From Desulfomicrobium sp. UBA5193 (lineage in GTDB: Bacteria > Desulfobacterota > Desulfovibrionia > Desulfovibrionales > Desulfomicrobiaceae): a stretch of 64,000 bases of DNA. Of the stretch, positions 15,341 through 23,998 are shown in pieces; position 1 is the first letter of the stretch, and the number at the start of each line of letters is the position of its first letter. The DNA is taken from positions 141,697 to 205,696 of the forward strand of contig DHWB01000012.1 in the NCBI GenBank assembly GCA_002412965.1. Reading direction: 5' to 3'. The position numbers were made by a program, and so were the translations under genes. The notes under the pieces are model-generated. The model had not been told where the DNA came from. It saw only the letters and a program-made list of their open reading frames with translations, and did no database searches.

Positions 15341-17749
15341 ATGACCTCCAAAGTCGCCACCCACATCGATTTCGCGGCCATGACCCGAATATTCCAGAAC
15401 GCCGCCCGCGAAGAGCGGCGCTTCCTCTTCGAATACGAGGTCTATGACCTGCTGCGCAACCTGGGGTCCGAGACCCCGCCGCGCAGCATCCTGCTCGTGG
15501 CCGGGACGCGGCCCTCGGACGAGGAGTTGCTGGCGCTGCCGGGGGACAAGGTCGTACTCAAGATCGTCTCGCCCTACATCGTGCACAAGAGCGATGTCGA
15601 CGGAGTGCGCGCCATCCCCAAGCAGCCGGACAAGATCCGCGCCACCTGGCGACGGATGATGTACGAGGTGGCCGAGAGCTACGCCGACCGCATCGAGCGC
15701 CGGCCCGACCACGCCCCGATGCGCTACCGGGGGCTGTCCGGAGACGCCCTGGTTTCGGCCATCTCCCAGGACATCCGGGGCGTGCTGCTGGTTCAGTTCA
15801 TGCCCCCGGATTCGGACACCTTCGGCAAGGAGCTCATTGTCGGCCTGCGCGCCACTCGCGAGTTCGGCATGGTCCTCACCGCCGGAGTGGGCGGCACGGA
15901 CACAGAGCTCCTGGCCGACAATTTCAGGAAAAACCGCAGCATCGTCTCGGCCTCCACGGAACTGAACGACGGCGAGTCCTTTTTCGAGCTCTTCCGGCGC
16001 ACCGTGTCCTACAAGGTCCTGGCCGGAAAAACCCGCGGCCAGAAGCGCGTGGTTGCCGACGAGCAGCTCATCGAATGCTTTTCCGCCTTCATCCAGGTCG
16101 GCAACTTCTTCTCGCCCACGCGCGAGGACGCGCCGTTTGTGATCGAGGAGCTTGAAATCAACCCATTCGCCTTTCCCGACTTCATGATGGTGCCCCTCGA
16201 CGGGATGTGCCGCTTCTCCCTGCCGCAAAAGACGCTCACTGTTCCACGGCCCGTGGAAAAAATCCACACCCTGCTGCATCCGAAGAGTATCGGCGTCATC
16301 GGCGTTTCCACCTCGCGCCAGAATTTCGGACGCATCATCCTCGGCAACGTCCTGGCCCACGGCTTCCCGGCCGAAAAAATAACGATCATCCATCCGTCCG
16401 CGAAAGAAGTGGACGGCGTGGCCTGCGTGGCGAGCCTGGCCGCCCTGCAGGAACCCTTGGATCTTTTCGTGGTCGCCGTGGGCGCTGAAAACGTCCCGGA
16501 ACTGATCGACGAGGTCATGGAGAGCGCCAAGGCCGCCACCGTGCTGCTCATCCCCGGCGGCCTTGGCGAGACCCCGGACAGCAGGATAATGGCGCAAAAG
16601 ATCATGGCCCGCATCAACGCAGGCCACGAACAAGGCGACGGCCCGGTCTTTCTGGGCGGCAACTCCATGGGCGTCATCTCCCACCCCGGCCGCTACGACA
16701 CCTGGTTCATCCCGGAGGAGAAGCTGCCCAAGGAGCGCGGGCAATACCTGCGCAACTCCGCGTTCATCAGCCAATCCGGGGCCTTCATGGCCACCCGCAT
16801 GAGCCGCACCCCGGACATGGACCCGGCCTATCTCATCTCCATCGGCAACCAGAACGACCTGACCCTCGGAGATCTCATGGCCTATTTCAAGGACCGGCCG
16901 GAAACGGACGTGGTCGGAGTATATTGCGAGGGATTCAACGATCTTGACGGAGTCCATTTCACCCGCGCCGTGCGGCAGGCGGTCCTGGCCGGCAAGGAGA
17001 TCGTCTTCTACAAGGCCGGACGCACGCCCGAAGGCAAGACCGCCACATCGAGCCACACGGCCTCCCTGGCCGGCGACTACACGGTCTGCGAGTCCTGCCT
17101 GACCCAGGCCGGAGCCATGGTGGCGAGATCCTTCGGCCAGTTCACGGAGCTCTACATGCTGGCCAAGAGCCTGCACGGCAAGGTCATCTCGGGGAACCGC
17201 ATGGCCGCCGTGTCCACGGCCGGATACGAGGCCGTGGGCATGGCCGACAACATCGCGGGGGACGATTTCGAGCTGCGCATGGCCGGCTTCCGCACGACGA
17301 CGCGTGAACGCATCTCCCGGGCCCTCAAGACCTGCGGACTGGACAAGCTGGTGGAGGTGAAGAACCCGCTGGACTTGAACCCTGCGGCCACCGACGCCCT
17401 GTTCGTCGAGGTTGTGGAGGCCTTGGCCGCTGATCCGGGGGTGGATCTGGCCGTCATCGGCATGATTCCGCTCACGCCCTCCATGTCCTCTCTGGCCATG
17501 GGCACGAGCCAGAACATCGCCGAGCGCATCAGCGCCATAGCGCGGCACAGCCCCAAGCCCATCGTGGCCGTGGTCGACGGTGGAGAGATGTACAATCCGT
17601 TTGCGACGCTGCTGCGCAGGCAGGGAATGGCCGTGTTCCGGGATGCGGACAGGGCGGTGCGGGCGCTCGGACTCTATGTTCAGGCCCGGCTCGGAGCGGA
17701 AAACCTGCGCTGCAGGCAAGGCGGGGAGATATGCGGGGAAAAGCGCTAG
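15341..17749 (+). CDS. ADP-forming acyl-CoA synthetase (acetate-CoA ligase type)
   Basis: An 802-residue fused enzyme of the NDP-forming acyl-CoA synthetase family, which links acyl-CoA hydrolysis to ATP formation. The order is unusual compared with E. coli Pat-like proteins: an ATP-grasp domain first (residues about 25-280, VLKIVSPYIVHKSDVDGV), then a CoA-binding Rossmann domain (IGVIGVSTSRQNFGRIIL), then the ligase-CoA domains with SGAFMATRMS and SSHTASLAGDY. AGGAG lies 5 bases before ATG 15341; upstream in-frame ATGs lack it. It may conserve energy from acetyl-CoA or other acyl-CoA in fermentative metabolism. Substrate not determined. Its 3' end overlaps arfB, which converges on it. Confidence 0.85.
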   Translation: MTSKVATHIDFAAMTRIFQNAAREERRFLFEYEVYDLLRNLGSETPPRSILLVAGTRPSDEELLALPGDKVVLKIVSPYIVHKSDVDGVRAIPKQPDKIRATWRRMMYEVAESYADRIERRPDHAPMRYRGLSGDALVSAISQDIRGVLLVQFMPPDSDTFGKELIVGLRATREFGMVLTAGVGGTDTELLADNFRKNRSIVSASTELNDGESFFELFRRTVSYKVLAGKTRGQKRVVADEQLIECFSAFIQVGNFFSPTREDAPFVIEELEINPFAFPDFMMVPLDGMCRFSLPQKTLTVPRPVEKIHTLLHPKSIGVIGVSTSRQNFGRIILGNVLAHGFPAEKITIIHPSAKEVDGVACVASLAALQEPLDLFVVAVGAENVPELIDEVMESAKAATVLLIPGGLGETPDSRIMAQKIMARINAGHEQGDGPVFLGGNSMGVISHPGRYDTWFIPEEKLPKERGQYLRNSAFISQSGAFMATRMSRTPDMDPAYLISIGNQNDLTLGDLMAYFKDRPETDVVGVYCEGFNDLDGVHFTRAVRQAVLAGKEIVFYKAGRTPEGKTATSSHTASLAGDYTVCESCLTQAGAMVARSFGQFTELYMLAKSLHGKVISGNRMAAVSTAGYEAVGMADNIAGDDFELRMAGFRTTTRERISRALKTCGLDKLVEVKNPLDLNPAATDALFVEVVEALAADPGVDLAVIGMIPLTPSMSSLAMGTSQNIAERISAIARHSPKPIVAVVDGGEMYNPFATLLRRQGMAVFRDADRAVRALGLYVQARLGAENLRCRQGGEICGEKR

Positions 17750-18159
17750 TCCTCGGTTCCCTTGCGCAGGGTTTTGAGCCGGGATTGTTTGGCCTTGGAG
17801 GCCAGCCTCCTCTCCTTGGAGGCGCGGGTGGGCTTGGTCGCCCTGCGAGGCTTGGGCCTCACGGCGGCCTGTGAGATCAGGAGCGCCAGCCGTTCCAGGG
17901 CGGCCTTGCGGTTTGCGTCCTGGGTGCGGTGGGCCTCGGCCCGGATGATCAGTTCTCCTTCCACGGTGATGCGCTTGCCGGCCAGCGCCTCAAGACGCCC
18001 ACGCGCATCCGCGTCCAGCCCGTGAATTGCGTCCACCCGCACGCGCAGGCGCACGGCCGTGGCCACCTTGTTCACGTTCTGGCCGCCGGGCCCGGAGGCG
18101 CGGATGAACTCGAACTGGAGGTCTTCATCTTCGATGTGGATGCGAGGTGTGATGTGCAT
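17746..18159 (-). CDS. arfB: Alternative ribosome-rescue factor, release-factor-like hydrolase
   Basis: A 137-residue protein with the catalytic GGQ motif in RASGPGGQNVNKVATAVRLR and the basic C-terminal tail (ASKERRLASKAKQSRLKTLR) that enters the empty mRNA channel in ArfB/YaeJ. It hydrolyses peptidyl-tRNA on stalled ribosomes. The length matches E. coli ArfB (140). Start 18159 (MHITPRI) gives the family N-terminus, though no strong ribosome-binding site is seen; a longer frame to 18264 is not supported. Its last bases overlap the end of the convergent synthetase gene by 4 bases. Confidence 0.88.
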   Translation of the reverse strand: MHITPRIHIEDEDLQFEFIRASGPGGQNVNKVATAVRLRVRVDAIHGLDADARGRLEALAGKRITVEGELIIRAEAHRTQDANRKAALERLALLISQAAVRPKPRRATKPTRASKERRLASKAKQSRLKTLRKGTED

Positions 18160-18242
18160 AACGGAGGGATAGCGAAAACAGGCTGGTTCTGAAAGCAAAA
18201 AGGGCCACCAGGGCAGCCCGTTTTGCGTCATGTCGTGCGCTT

Positions 18243-18563
18243 TTAGCTGCAGCTTCCGCCGCAACCGCAGGAGGAGCAGCCTCCCTGGGCTTCGGGGAAT
18301 TTCATGCTCGATTCCACGGTGAATCCCATGGACGCGTCAAAGGCCACGCTCAGGGGCTTGGCTTCTTCGAACAGGGCCGATTCCATCAGGAAGGAATAGC
18401 CCTCCACATCAAAGACCTGATCATTGTCCTTCTGCTCGTCCAGGGCCAGCCCAAGACGCGCTCCCCCACAACCGGATGCCAGATATATACGAATCGGCTC
18501 CTTGTCCTTGCCGCCAAAATGCTCATCCAGCTGCGCCTTTGCAGCCGACTTAAGAGTAAACAT
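18243..18563 (-). CDS. HesB/IscA-like protein with Cys-rich tail
   Basis: A 106-residue protein with the HesB/IscA core: FTLKSAAKAQLDEHF start, the first cysteine in YLASGCGGARLGLALDE, and a C-terminal cluster of cysteines (GGCSSCGCGGSCS). Canonical IscA has C in the middle and CGCG near the end; here the tail is longer and richer in Cys. The likely role is Fe-S cluster or metal handling in the cytoplasm. A moderately spaced AGGAGG-like site precedes the ATG (GGAGGC at 18570s). It stands between arfB and the GGDEF/PilZ gene. Confidence 0.8.
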   Translation of the reverse strand: MFTLKSAAKAQLDEHFGGKDKEPIRIYLASGCGGARLGLALDEQKDNDQVFDVEGYSFLMESALFEEAKPLSVAFDASMGFTVESSMKFPEAQGGCSSCGCGGSCS

Positions 18564-18650
18564 AGATGCCTCCTATAGTTTGAATAGGAGATTCTTTAAT
18601 CCCTGCAAATCAGAAGTCAACAGGAGCGGATCAAAATCAGGATACCGCCC

Positions 18651-18679
18651 AAAAAAGAAGCGGGCTCAAGGCCCGCTTC
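18651..18679 (-). terminator. Intrinsic terminator of the GAF-GGDEF-PilZ gene
   Basis: GAAGCGGGC and GCCCGCTTC (18657-18679, 5-base loop) form a strong stem followed on the minus strand by six T (18651-18656), 25 bases past the stop at 18704. Confidence 0.88.
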
Positions 18680-18703
18680 AAAAAAACAAACATTCCGGAG
18701 TAA

Positions 18704-20050
18704 TCAACGCATCAGGTAGAAACCCAGGTCGCTGTCATAACTTTTCTGATCCGCAAACTGGCATCCGACATACCGGTCACTGATATATTTAACGCGAACC
18801 AGGCGGCTGACTTCCGTACGCCGCACGTCGTCCAGACGGAATTCGATCTTGACCAGCGAGTTCCTGGCCAGACGATGCCCGAGCAGGGAGGTGAACCCCA
18901 CACCGTTCAGGGACAGGTTCTCCAGCAGGAAATCACCGGACTCGCCCGTTTCGGAGTTGGTAAAACGCCCGGCCAGTTGCACGCCTTTGCGGTAATATTG
19001 ACGGCGCTCCATGGCCTGCCTCTCTTCGTTGAGCAGCAGGAAAAGATTGGCCGCGACATTGCGAAGCTTGCGGAAACCCTGGAACTTGGTTTTGCTCAAA
19101 TCGCAGATTCCAAGCAGGGGGGTGATGTCATCCTGAACGCCTGTGTAGACATCCATGGTCAAGGAAAAAAAAGGCAACTGTCTGGTGGCACCTTGCTGCA
19201 CAATTTTGTTGTTGATGCGCTGACTGACATCCAGAGCGGCCGGCTTCGCGGTGTTCGGCATGATCACGGCGAACGTGTTCGAGGCGATCCGACACGGCAC
19301 ATCGACCTTGCGCACCTCTTCGGTCAGGACCATGGCCATCATCTGAATGATCTTGTCGGCCGCGCTTGTCCCGTACTCCTCATTGAGCTTGCGCAAATTC
19401 TCAAGCGTCACGAGCACAACACTTGATGGGGTGCCGTAGCGTTTGCAGACCTCAATCTCGCGCTCCAGGTAGCGATCGAAGGAGCGTTTGTTCGCAAGAC
19501 CCGTGAGCAGATCCGTTTCGGCCATCCGCCTCATGGCCTGAAAATAATACGCCCGCTCCAAGGCTACGGAGGTCACTTCGGCGATGGCCGAGAGTTCCTG
19601 CAGGGTCTCCGTGGTAAAGGTCGCGCCGTGCTTGGAGTCAATAAGCTCCAGAACCCCGTACACCGTCTCTGCGCTTTTAAGGGGCACGGCCATTACGGTC
19701 TTGGAGCCCTTGGTCTTGGCGGTCAGGAAATGTGCGGCAAAACGGGAATCGGCGGCAGTGTCTTCGATGAGGAGCGCCTCTCCCCTGTCGGCAACCCACC
19801 CGGCAAGCCCCGTGCCCTTGCGCAGCTTCTTGCCGCTGAGCAACTCCACCTTCTCTCCGACAACGTGATTGAAGGTCAAATCGCCGGTGTCCGGTTCCAC
19901 CAGCAGGACGGCCAGATGTTTGGGAGCAAAATAGCTTTCCACATGAACGCAGATTTCATCCAAAGTCTTCTGGATGCTGGTCCGATGCGAAAGGCCGCGC
20001 GAGATTCCAAGAAGAACCTGTATACATGACGAAGGCGTTAGCGGCTCCAT
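18704..20050 (-). CDS. GAF - degenerate GGDEF - PilZ signalling protein
   Basis: A 448-residue cytoplasmic protein. Residues about 20-165 are a GAF domain; about 175-345 follow the GGDEF fold (AETDLLTGLANKRSFD), but the catalytic motif is ASNTF at 256-260 instead of GGDEF, so cyclase activity should be lost. The C-terminal 348-448 is a PilZ domain with RQYYR (350-354) and NLSLNG (378-383), the RxxxR and NxSxxG c-di-GMP binding signature. It probably senses a small molecule and c-di-GMP as an effector. Start 20050 is set by AGGAG 6 bases upstream; the ATG at 20089 lacks one. A strong terminator follows. Confidence 0.85.
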   Translation of the reverse strand: MEPLTPSSCIQVLLGISRGLSHRTSIQKTLDEICVHVESYFAPKHLAVLLVEPDTGDLTFNHVVGEKVELLSGKKLRKGTGLAGWVADRGEALLIEDTAADSRFAAHFLTAKTKGSKTVMAVPLKSAETVYGVLELIDSKHGATFTTETLQELSAIAEVTSVALERAYYFQAMRRMAETDLLTGLANKRSFDRYLEREIEVCKRYGTPSSVVLVTLENLRKLNEEYGTSAADKIIQMMAMVLTEEVRKVDVPCRIASNTFAVIMPNTAKPAALDVSQRINNKIVQQGATRQLPFFSLTMDVYTGVQDDITPLLGICDLSKTKFQGFRKLRNVAANLFLLLNEERQAMERRQYYRKGVQLAGRFTNSETGESGDFLLENLSLNGVGFTSLLGHRLARNSLVKIEFRLDDVRRTEVSRLVRVKYISDRYVGCQFADQKSYDSDLGFYLMR

Positions 20051-20125
20051 GCCTGGCTCCTGCTGTTGAACGTATGTAAATCCCATCATATAGGATTCAT
20101 TTCTTGGATAAAAAGCGCGATTTTG

Positions 20126-21427
20126 TCAAATATCTTGTATTTTGCAAATGCTGATGCTCACGTCGCGAGTCTTTGCCCACGACTCCAAGGCGGACAGCGT
20201 CGCCGGATAGGGATGGCCAATGACGACAGCAACTCCGGTACGCTTGGCGAGAGACTCGGCTTTTTTGAGTTGCAGGAGAATGGCATGCTCCTTGGCGGTG
20301 TTGTCCATGAAAATGTGTCGTCTGTAGTATTTCATGCCCAAGGATTTGCTTATTTCACGAACGCAACTCTTGGGGGTGGTCAGACTGTCCAGAAAAAATT
20401 TCCCTCGCCCTTGCAGATGCGCAAGGACCACGGTCATGGCCTTCTTGTCCTTTGTCAGGCTGGAACCCATGTGATTATTGACCCCATCCACTTCAGGCAG
20501 GCGGGACAGATTGTCCACCAGAGTCTGCTCCAACTGCGCATCGGACATCTTCACGCGCAGGGTGCCCGGACCGGAATTGGCGGTCTTGGGGTAGCCCTCC
20601 GGCTCACAGGGGAGATGCAGGAGCAGTTCGCGATTTTTCTTACGGGCCAGTTCGGCCACTTCACGGGCTTTGGTGTTATGGGGCAGGACCGAAAAACTGA
20701 CCGGGAAAGGCAGATCGGCCAGACGCTTGGCCACATTCACACTCTCCCCGAGGTCATCGATGACGATGACCAGCCGGGGTGTCTTGACGGCCTGCGGAGC
20801 AGGCTCGGGGACCAGGGACAAGGGAAAGAAGAGATGGTGTGTCGGCTCCCCGAGAATGGATATCTCCAGATCACGGGGATTTTCGTTGACAGTGGCCAGG
20901 GTGGCTTCGGGCACCAGCAGCTCCAGGCTTTTTCCCAGTTCGGCCAGAAAGGGGAAGACGTCCTGACCCAGCGACATGGTCAGGTTCTGATAGTAGAATT
21001 CCTGCCCATCATGGTTTCGGGCTTCCACAGCCCTGTGACGCATGATGTTCTGGTTCTCCCCCTGCGCCGCCAAGGCCTGCAGGATAGCCAAGTCGACATT
21101 GCGGACCTTGGCTTCAAAATCATTGAGCTGGGCTTCATAAGCCTGTTCCTGATCCTTGGGGACCGCGGTGTCATTGGACGCGACGGGGCCTGGCAAGGGC
21201 TCCGTATCATTTCTCCGGGATGCGGGCTCTTGAGGCGACTCACGCGTGACCGGGGGCTGAACGACTTCCTTGGGTGTGCTCGGAGGCGTTCCCAAAGGCA
21301 TGTGCATGAGCACAAACAAGGTCAGGCCCGTCAGCAGGATGACACAGACCCAAAGCAGGGCCTTGAACAGGGAGAATTGAGGGAAACCCGTCCGGGCTTT
21401 TTTCCCCTTGCGTTTTTTGGGAGGCAT
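20126..21427 (-). CDS. Divergent polysaccharide deacetylase family protein
   Basis: A 433-residue protein with a basic N-terminus (MPPKKRKGKKART), one membrane helix (residues 20-45) and a Pro-rich linker, then a C-terminal divergent polysaccharide deacetylase (DUF610/YibQ-like) domain: LVIVIDDLGES, SFSVLPHNTKARE, LLLHLPCEPEGY, NNHMGSSLT and VVIGHPYPATL. The domain should lie in the periplasm. Family members are often next to envC and ctp genes, as here, pointing to cell-envelope or division work; the substrate is unknown. It is the last gene of the ctpA/envC run and begins 53 bases after ctpA. Confidence 0.87.
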   Translation of the reverse strand: MPPKKRKGKKARTGFPQFSLFKALLWVCVILLTGLTLFVLMHMPLGTPPSTPKEVVQPPVTRESPQEPASRRNDTEPLPGPVASNDTAVPKDQEQAYEAQLNDFEAKVRNVDLAILQALAAQGENQNIMRHRAVEARNHDGQEFYYQNLTMSLGQDVFPFLAELGKSLELLVPEATLATVNENPRDLEISILGEPTHHLFFPLSLVPEPAPQAVKTPRLVIVIDDLGESVNVAKRLADLPFPVSFSVLPHNTKAREVAELARKKNRELLLHLPCEPEGYPKTANSGPGTLRVKMSDAQLEQTLVDNLSRLPEVDGVNNHMGSSLTKDKKAMTVVLAHLQGRGKFFLDSLTTPKSCVREISKSLGMKYYRRHIFMDNTAKEHAILLQLKKAESLAKRTGVAVVIGHPYPATLSALESWAKTRDVSISICKIQDI

Positions 21428-21443
21428 ATGGGTACGGAAATTA

Positions 21444-21465
21444 CGGGGCGGCGAACGCCGCCCCG
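21444..21465 (-). other. Intercistronic GC hairpin between ctpA and the deacetylase gene
   Basis: CGGGGCGGCG (21444-21453) and CGCCGCCCCG (21456-21465) form a perfect 10-bp stem with a 2-base loop. On the minus strand only TAATTT follows, so it is a weak terminator at best. It could stabilise ctpA mRNA or reduce expression of the next gene. Confidence 0.5.
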
Positions 21466-21480
21466 ATCATGGAATGATGA

Positions 21481-22752
21481 TTAGTTGGAGAGTTGCATGA
21501 AGCGGGGCAGGGACTTGACCATGCTTAAACCCATGCGGAGCTGGTTGTCCTTGGCCAATGCTTCCTTGATGTCCAATTCTGTCGCGCCCGGCTGGCTGCC
21601 CCCATTGGGGTTGTCCAGATGCTTGGACAAATTGGCTTCACGGAATTCCCCCTTTTCCTCGGTTTCTTCCGCCGCGGCCACGAAGGGCAGTTCGACATCC
21701 GGATCGATGCCCGCAGCCTGGATGGATCGGCCATTTGGGGTATAGTAGAGCGCGATGGTCAGCTTGACCGCTGATCCATCGGACAAGGGCATGATGCTCT
21801 GCACCGAACCCTTGCCGAAGGTCCGCTCGCCCACGAGAATGGCACGCTTGCGATCCTGCAGGGCGCCTGCCACGATCTCGGAGGCCGAGGCGGACCCTGA
21901 ATTGATGAGCACCACGACGGGACAGGTCACGTCCGAGGCTTGCCTGGAGGCCAGCTCGTCCTTTCTGCTCTTGGGATCACGGCCCTGAGTATAGACGATG
22001 AGGCCGTCGCGCAGGAAGGTGTCGGTCACGGAGATGGCCTGATTCAACAGTCCGCCAGGGTTGTTGCGCAGATCAAGCACAACGCCCTTGAGCTCCTTGG
22101 TCGCCGTGTACTCCTGCAGCTTGCGGTGCAGGTCCTCGGTAGTGTTGGCCTTGAAATCAGTCACCCGGACATGCAGGTAGCCGGGCTCGAGTTCCTTGGT
22201 CTTGACGCTGATCAACGGGATCGTGCCGCGCACGATGGTCAGTTTTTCCGGGGACTGAGAATCCTTGTGCAGGATGGTCAGGTCCACGGCCTTGCCCTTG
22301 GGGCCGCGTATCTTGGAGACTGCGTCCTCCAGGGAAATATCCATGGCCGAGATCCCGTCAATTTCAAGGATGATGTCCCCGGCCCTCATCCCAGCCTTGT
22401 CCGCCGGAGTGTCTTCAATGGGCGCGATGACTGTCAGACGCTTGTCACGGACTCCGATCTGGATTCCGATTCCGCCGAACTCGCCCTGGAACTCCTCCTG
22501 CATCATCTTGAACTTTTCCAGATCAATATATGTGGAATGAGGGTCGATTGAATTGAGCATGCCCTGGATGGCGCCGTGGATCAGATCCGTGCGGTTGACC
22601 TCCTGAACATAATTTTTTTCGATCAGATCCAGAACCTGGCTGAACTGCTTCAAAGCCTGGTAGTGATCCGTATCCCGAGCCTGGCTGGATGAGGCCGTGG
22701 CGCAAAGGCCAGCCAGAAGAACCATCGTGCCAAGAATATGGCTGAAACGCAT
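21481..22752 (-). CDS. ctpA: C-terminal processing serine protease (S41)
   Basis: A 423-residue exported protease. The signal peptide is MRFSHILGTMVLLAGLCA, ending near SSSQA. A PDZ domain follows (GGIGIQIGVRDKRLTVIAP, split over the strand), then the S41 catalytic region with Ser in LINSGSASASEI and Lys in GKGSVQSIMPL. CtpA/Prc enzymes degrade or process periplasmic proteins, often peptidoglycan hydrolases. GGGAGGAC is 4 bases before start 22752; the ATG at 22794 would hide the signal. It is between the EnvC-like gene and the deacetylase, a combination consistent with control of cell-wall hydrolysis. Confidence 0.92.
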   Translation of the reverse strand: MRFSHILGTMVLLAGLCATASSSQARDTDHYQALKQFSQVLDLIEKNYVQEVNRTDLIHGAIQGMLNSIDPHSTYIDLEKFKMMQEEFQGEFGGIGIQIGVRDKRLTVIAPIEDTPADKAGMRAGDIILEIDGISAMDISLEDAVSKIRGPKGKAVDLTILHKDSQSPEKLTIVRGTIPLISVKTKELEPGYLHVRVTDFKANTTEDLHRKLQEYTATKELKGVVLDLRNNPGGLLNQAISVTDTFLRDGLIVYTQGRDPKSRKDELASRQASDVTCPVVVLINSGSASASEIVAGALQDRKRAILVGERTFGKGSVQSIMPLSDGSAVKLTIALYYTPNGRSIQAAGIDPDVELPFVAAAEETEEKGEFREANLSKHLDNPNGGSQPGATELDIKEALAKDNQLRMGLSMVKSLPRFMQLSN

Positions 22753-22845
22753 GATGTCCTCCCTGAGGGAATGGCGAGAAAATGTTGGAATCACGGGAAC
22801 GTGGATGTTTTCATATAGTCCAATTCGGAAGCTTCGATTTGCTCT

Positions 22846-23967
22846 TTACCCCGATTGTAACCATTTCAACGGATTAATGACTTTCTGCCGATAACGCAAT
22901 TCAAAATACAGGCCATTGCCTTTGGCCGCAGGGTAAAATCCGCATACGCCGATCTGTTCCCCCCGCTCCACTTCCCGACCGACCGGGACAGGGGCATCGG
23001 ACAAAAAAGCATACAGGGAATAATAATCCTCGCCGTGAAAGACGATGACCACCTGCCCGAATCCGCGCAACTGGTCATTGTGCACAACCTTTCCCCAGGA
23101 AATGCTGCGCACCGGAGTCCCGGCAGACAGCGAAATGCCTATCCCGTTGCTGGCGGGATTTCCCTCGGGCCGGAAGGACGCGACGGTCTTGCCCTTGGCC
23201 GGCCAGGACAACTTGCCCTGGAGTTTTGAAATCTGTTTGGAGGATTGCAGGCTGATCTGGTGGCGGATTTTGGCGATGGAACCCATCAGATCCTGGATTT
23301 CCTTTTCGCTCTGCTTCTTTTTGGACCGCACTTCCGAAATCTGGCGTTCATACTGGGTTTTCTTCTTCTCGAGTTCAACCCTGGATGACTTGATCTTGTC
23401 CAGTTGCGCCGCAGCCTTGGCCGCGTTCTGGTCGAGGACGGATTGCTGGTCGGCCAGAACCTGGCTCTGGCGCTCAATATCCTCCCGCAAGACCTGCGCC
23501 TCACGGTACAGCGAGGTCAGCCATTCTTCCCGACGGTTGGCCTCGGCCCACTGCTCCGGGGAGGCAAACCCCTCCTCCTTGGCCGACAGATAGATGGGCC
23601 ACAGCGTCTGCATCAGTTCAGACAGACGCTTGGTCGTCTTTTCCCGTTCCGCCAGCATGTCGTCCAGGCGCTTGGCGCCGGCGGCCTGCTCTTTCTTGAG
23701 TTCAGCCAGTTCGCCTTCAAGTTTGCCGAGCGACTCGGCCGCGTTCTTGACCGAGCCCTCAAGCTTGGCCAGATCCTTGTGCAGGAGGCGTTCCTTCTCC
23801 GTCAGGCTTTCGATGGCTTTTTTCTGCTCGGCCAGCGCCTTGTTCTTGGCGGACATCTCCTCTTCCAGCGAAGACCAGGAGGGAGACGCGGCCAATGCGA
23901 GCCCCCCCAGAATCAACAGAAGGGTCCCGTAAACACGGAGCAGATGGCGGAATGACGGACGATTCAT
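22846..23967 (-). CDS. EnvC-like murein hydrolase activator (degenerate LytM)
   Basis: A 373-residue periplasmic protein: signal peptide (MNRPSFRHLLRVYG, hydrophobic core ending ALAASPSW), about 200 residues of heptad coiled coil (residues 28-245, rich in K/E/Q), and a C-terminal LytM/M23 domain. The zinc motifs are lost: GNGLYFELRY replaces HxH, and SLYAFLSD replaces the usual His. That is the pattern of EnvC/NlpD activators of amidases rather than of an enzyme. Start 23967 is set by the signal peptide although the ribosome-binding site is weak. It is followed by ctpA, 93 bases on. Confidence 0.86.
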   Translation of the reverse strand: MNRPSFRHLLRVYGTLLLILGGLALAASPSWSSLEEEMSAKNKALAEQKKAIESLTEKERLLHKDLAKLEGSVKNAAESLGKLEGELAELKKEQAAGAKRLDDMLAEREKTTKRLSELMQTLWPIYLSAKEEGFASPEQWAEANRREEWLTSLYREAQVLREDIERQSQVLADQQSVLDQNAAKAAAQLDKIKSSRVELEKKKTQYERQISEVRSKKKQSEKEIQDLMGSIAKIRHQISLQSSKQISKLQGKLSWPAKGKTVASFRPEGNPASNGIGISLSAGTPVRSISWGKVVHNDQLRGFGQVVIVFHGEDYYSLYAFLSDAPVPVGREVERGEQIGVCGFYPAAKGNGLYFELRYRQKVINPLKWLQSG

Positions 23968-23998
23968 GGGTGAGGGATGATGCTTTTTCCACCCAAGG

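Noticed and set aside
15326..17719. A 797-residue open frame on the minus strand
   Set aside because: Mirror of the acyl-CoA synthetase; composition rich in Gly, His and Val as expected for an antisense shadow, with no motif.
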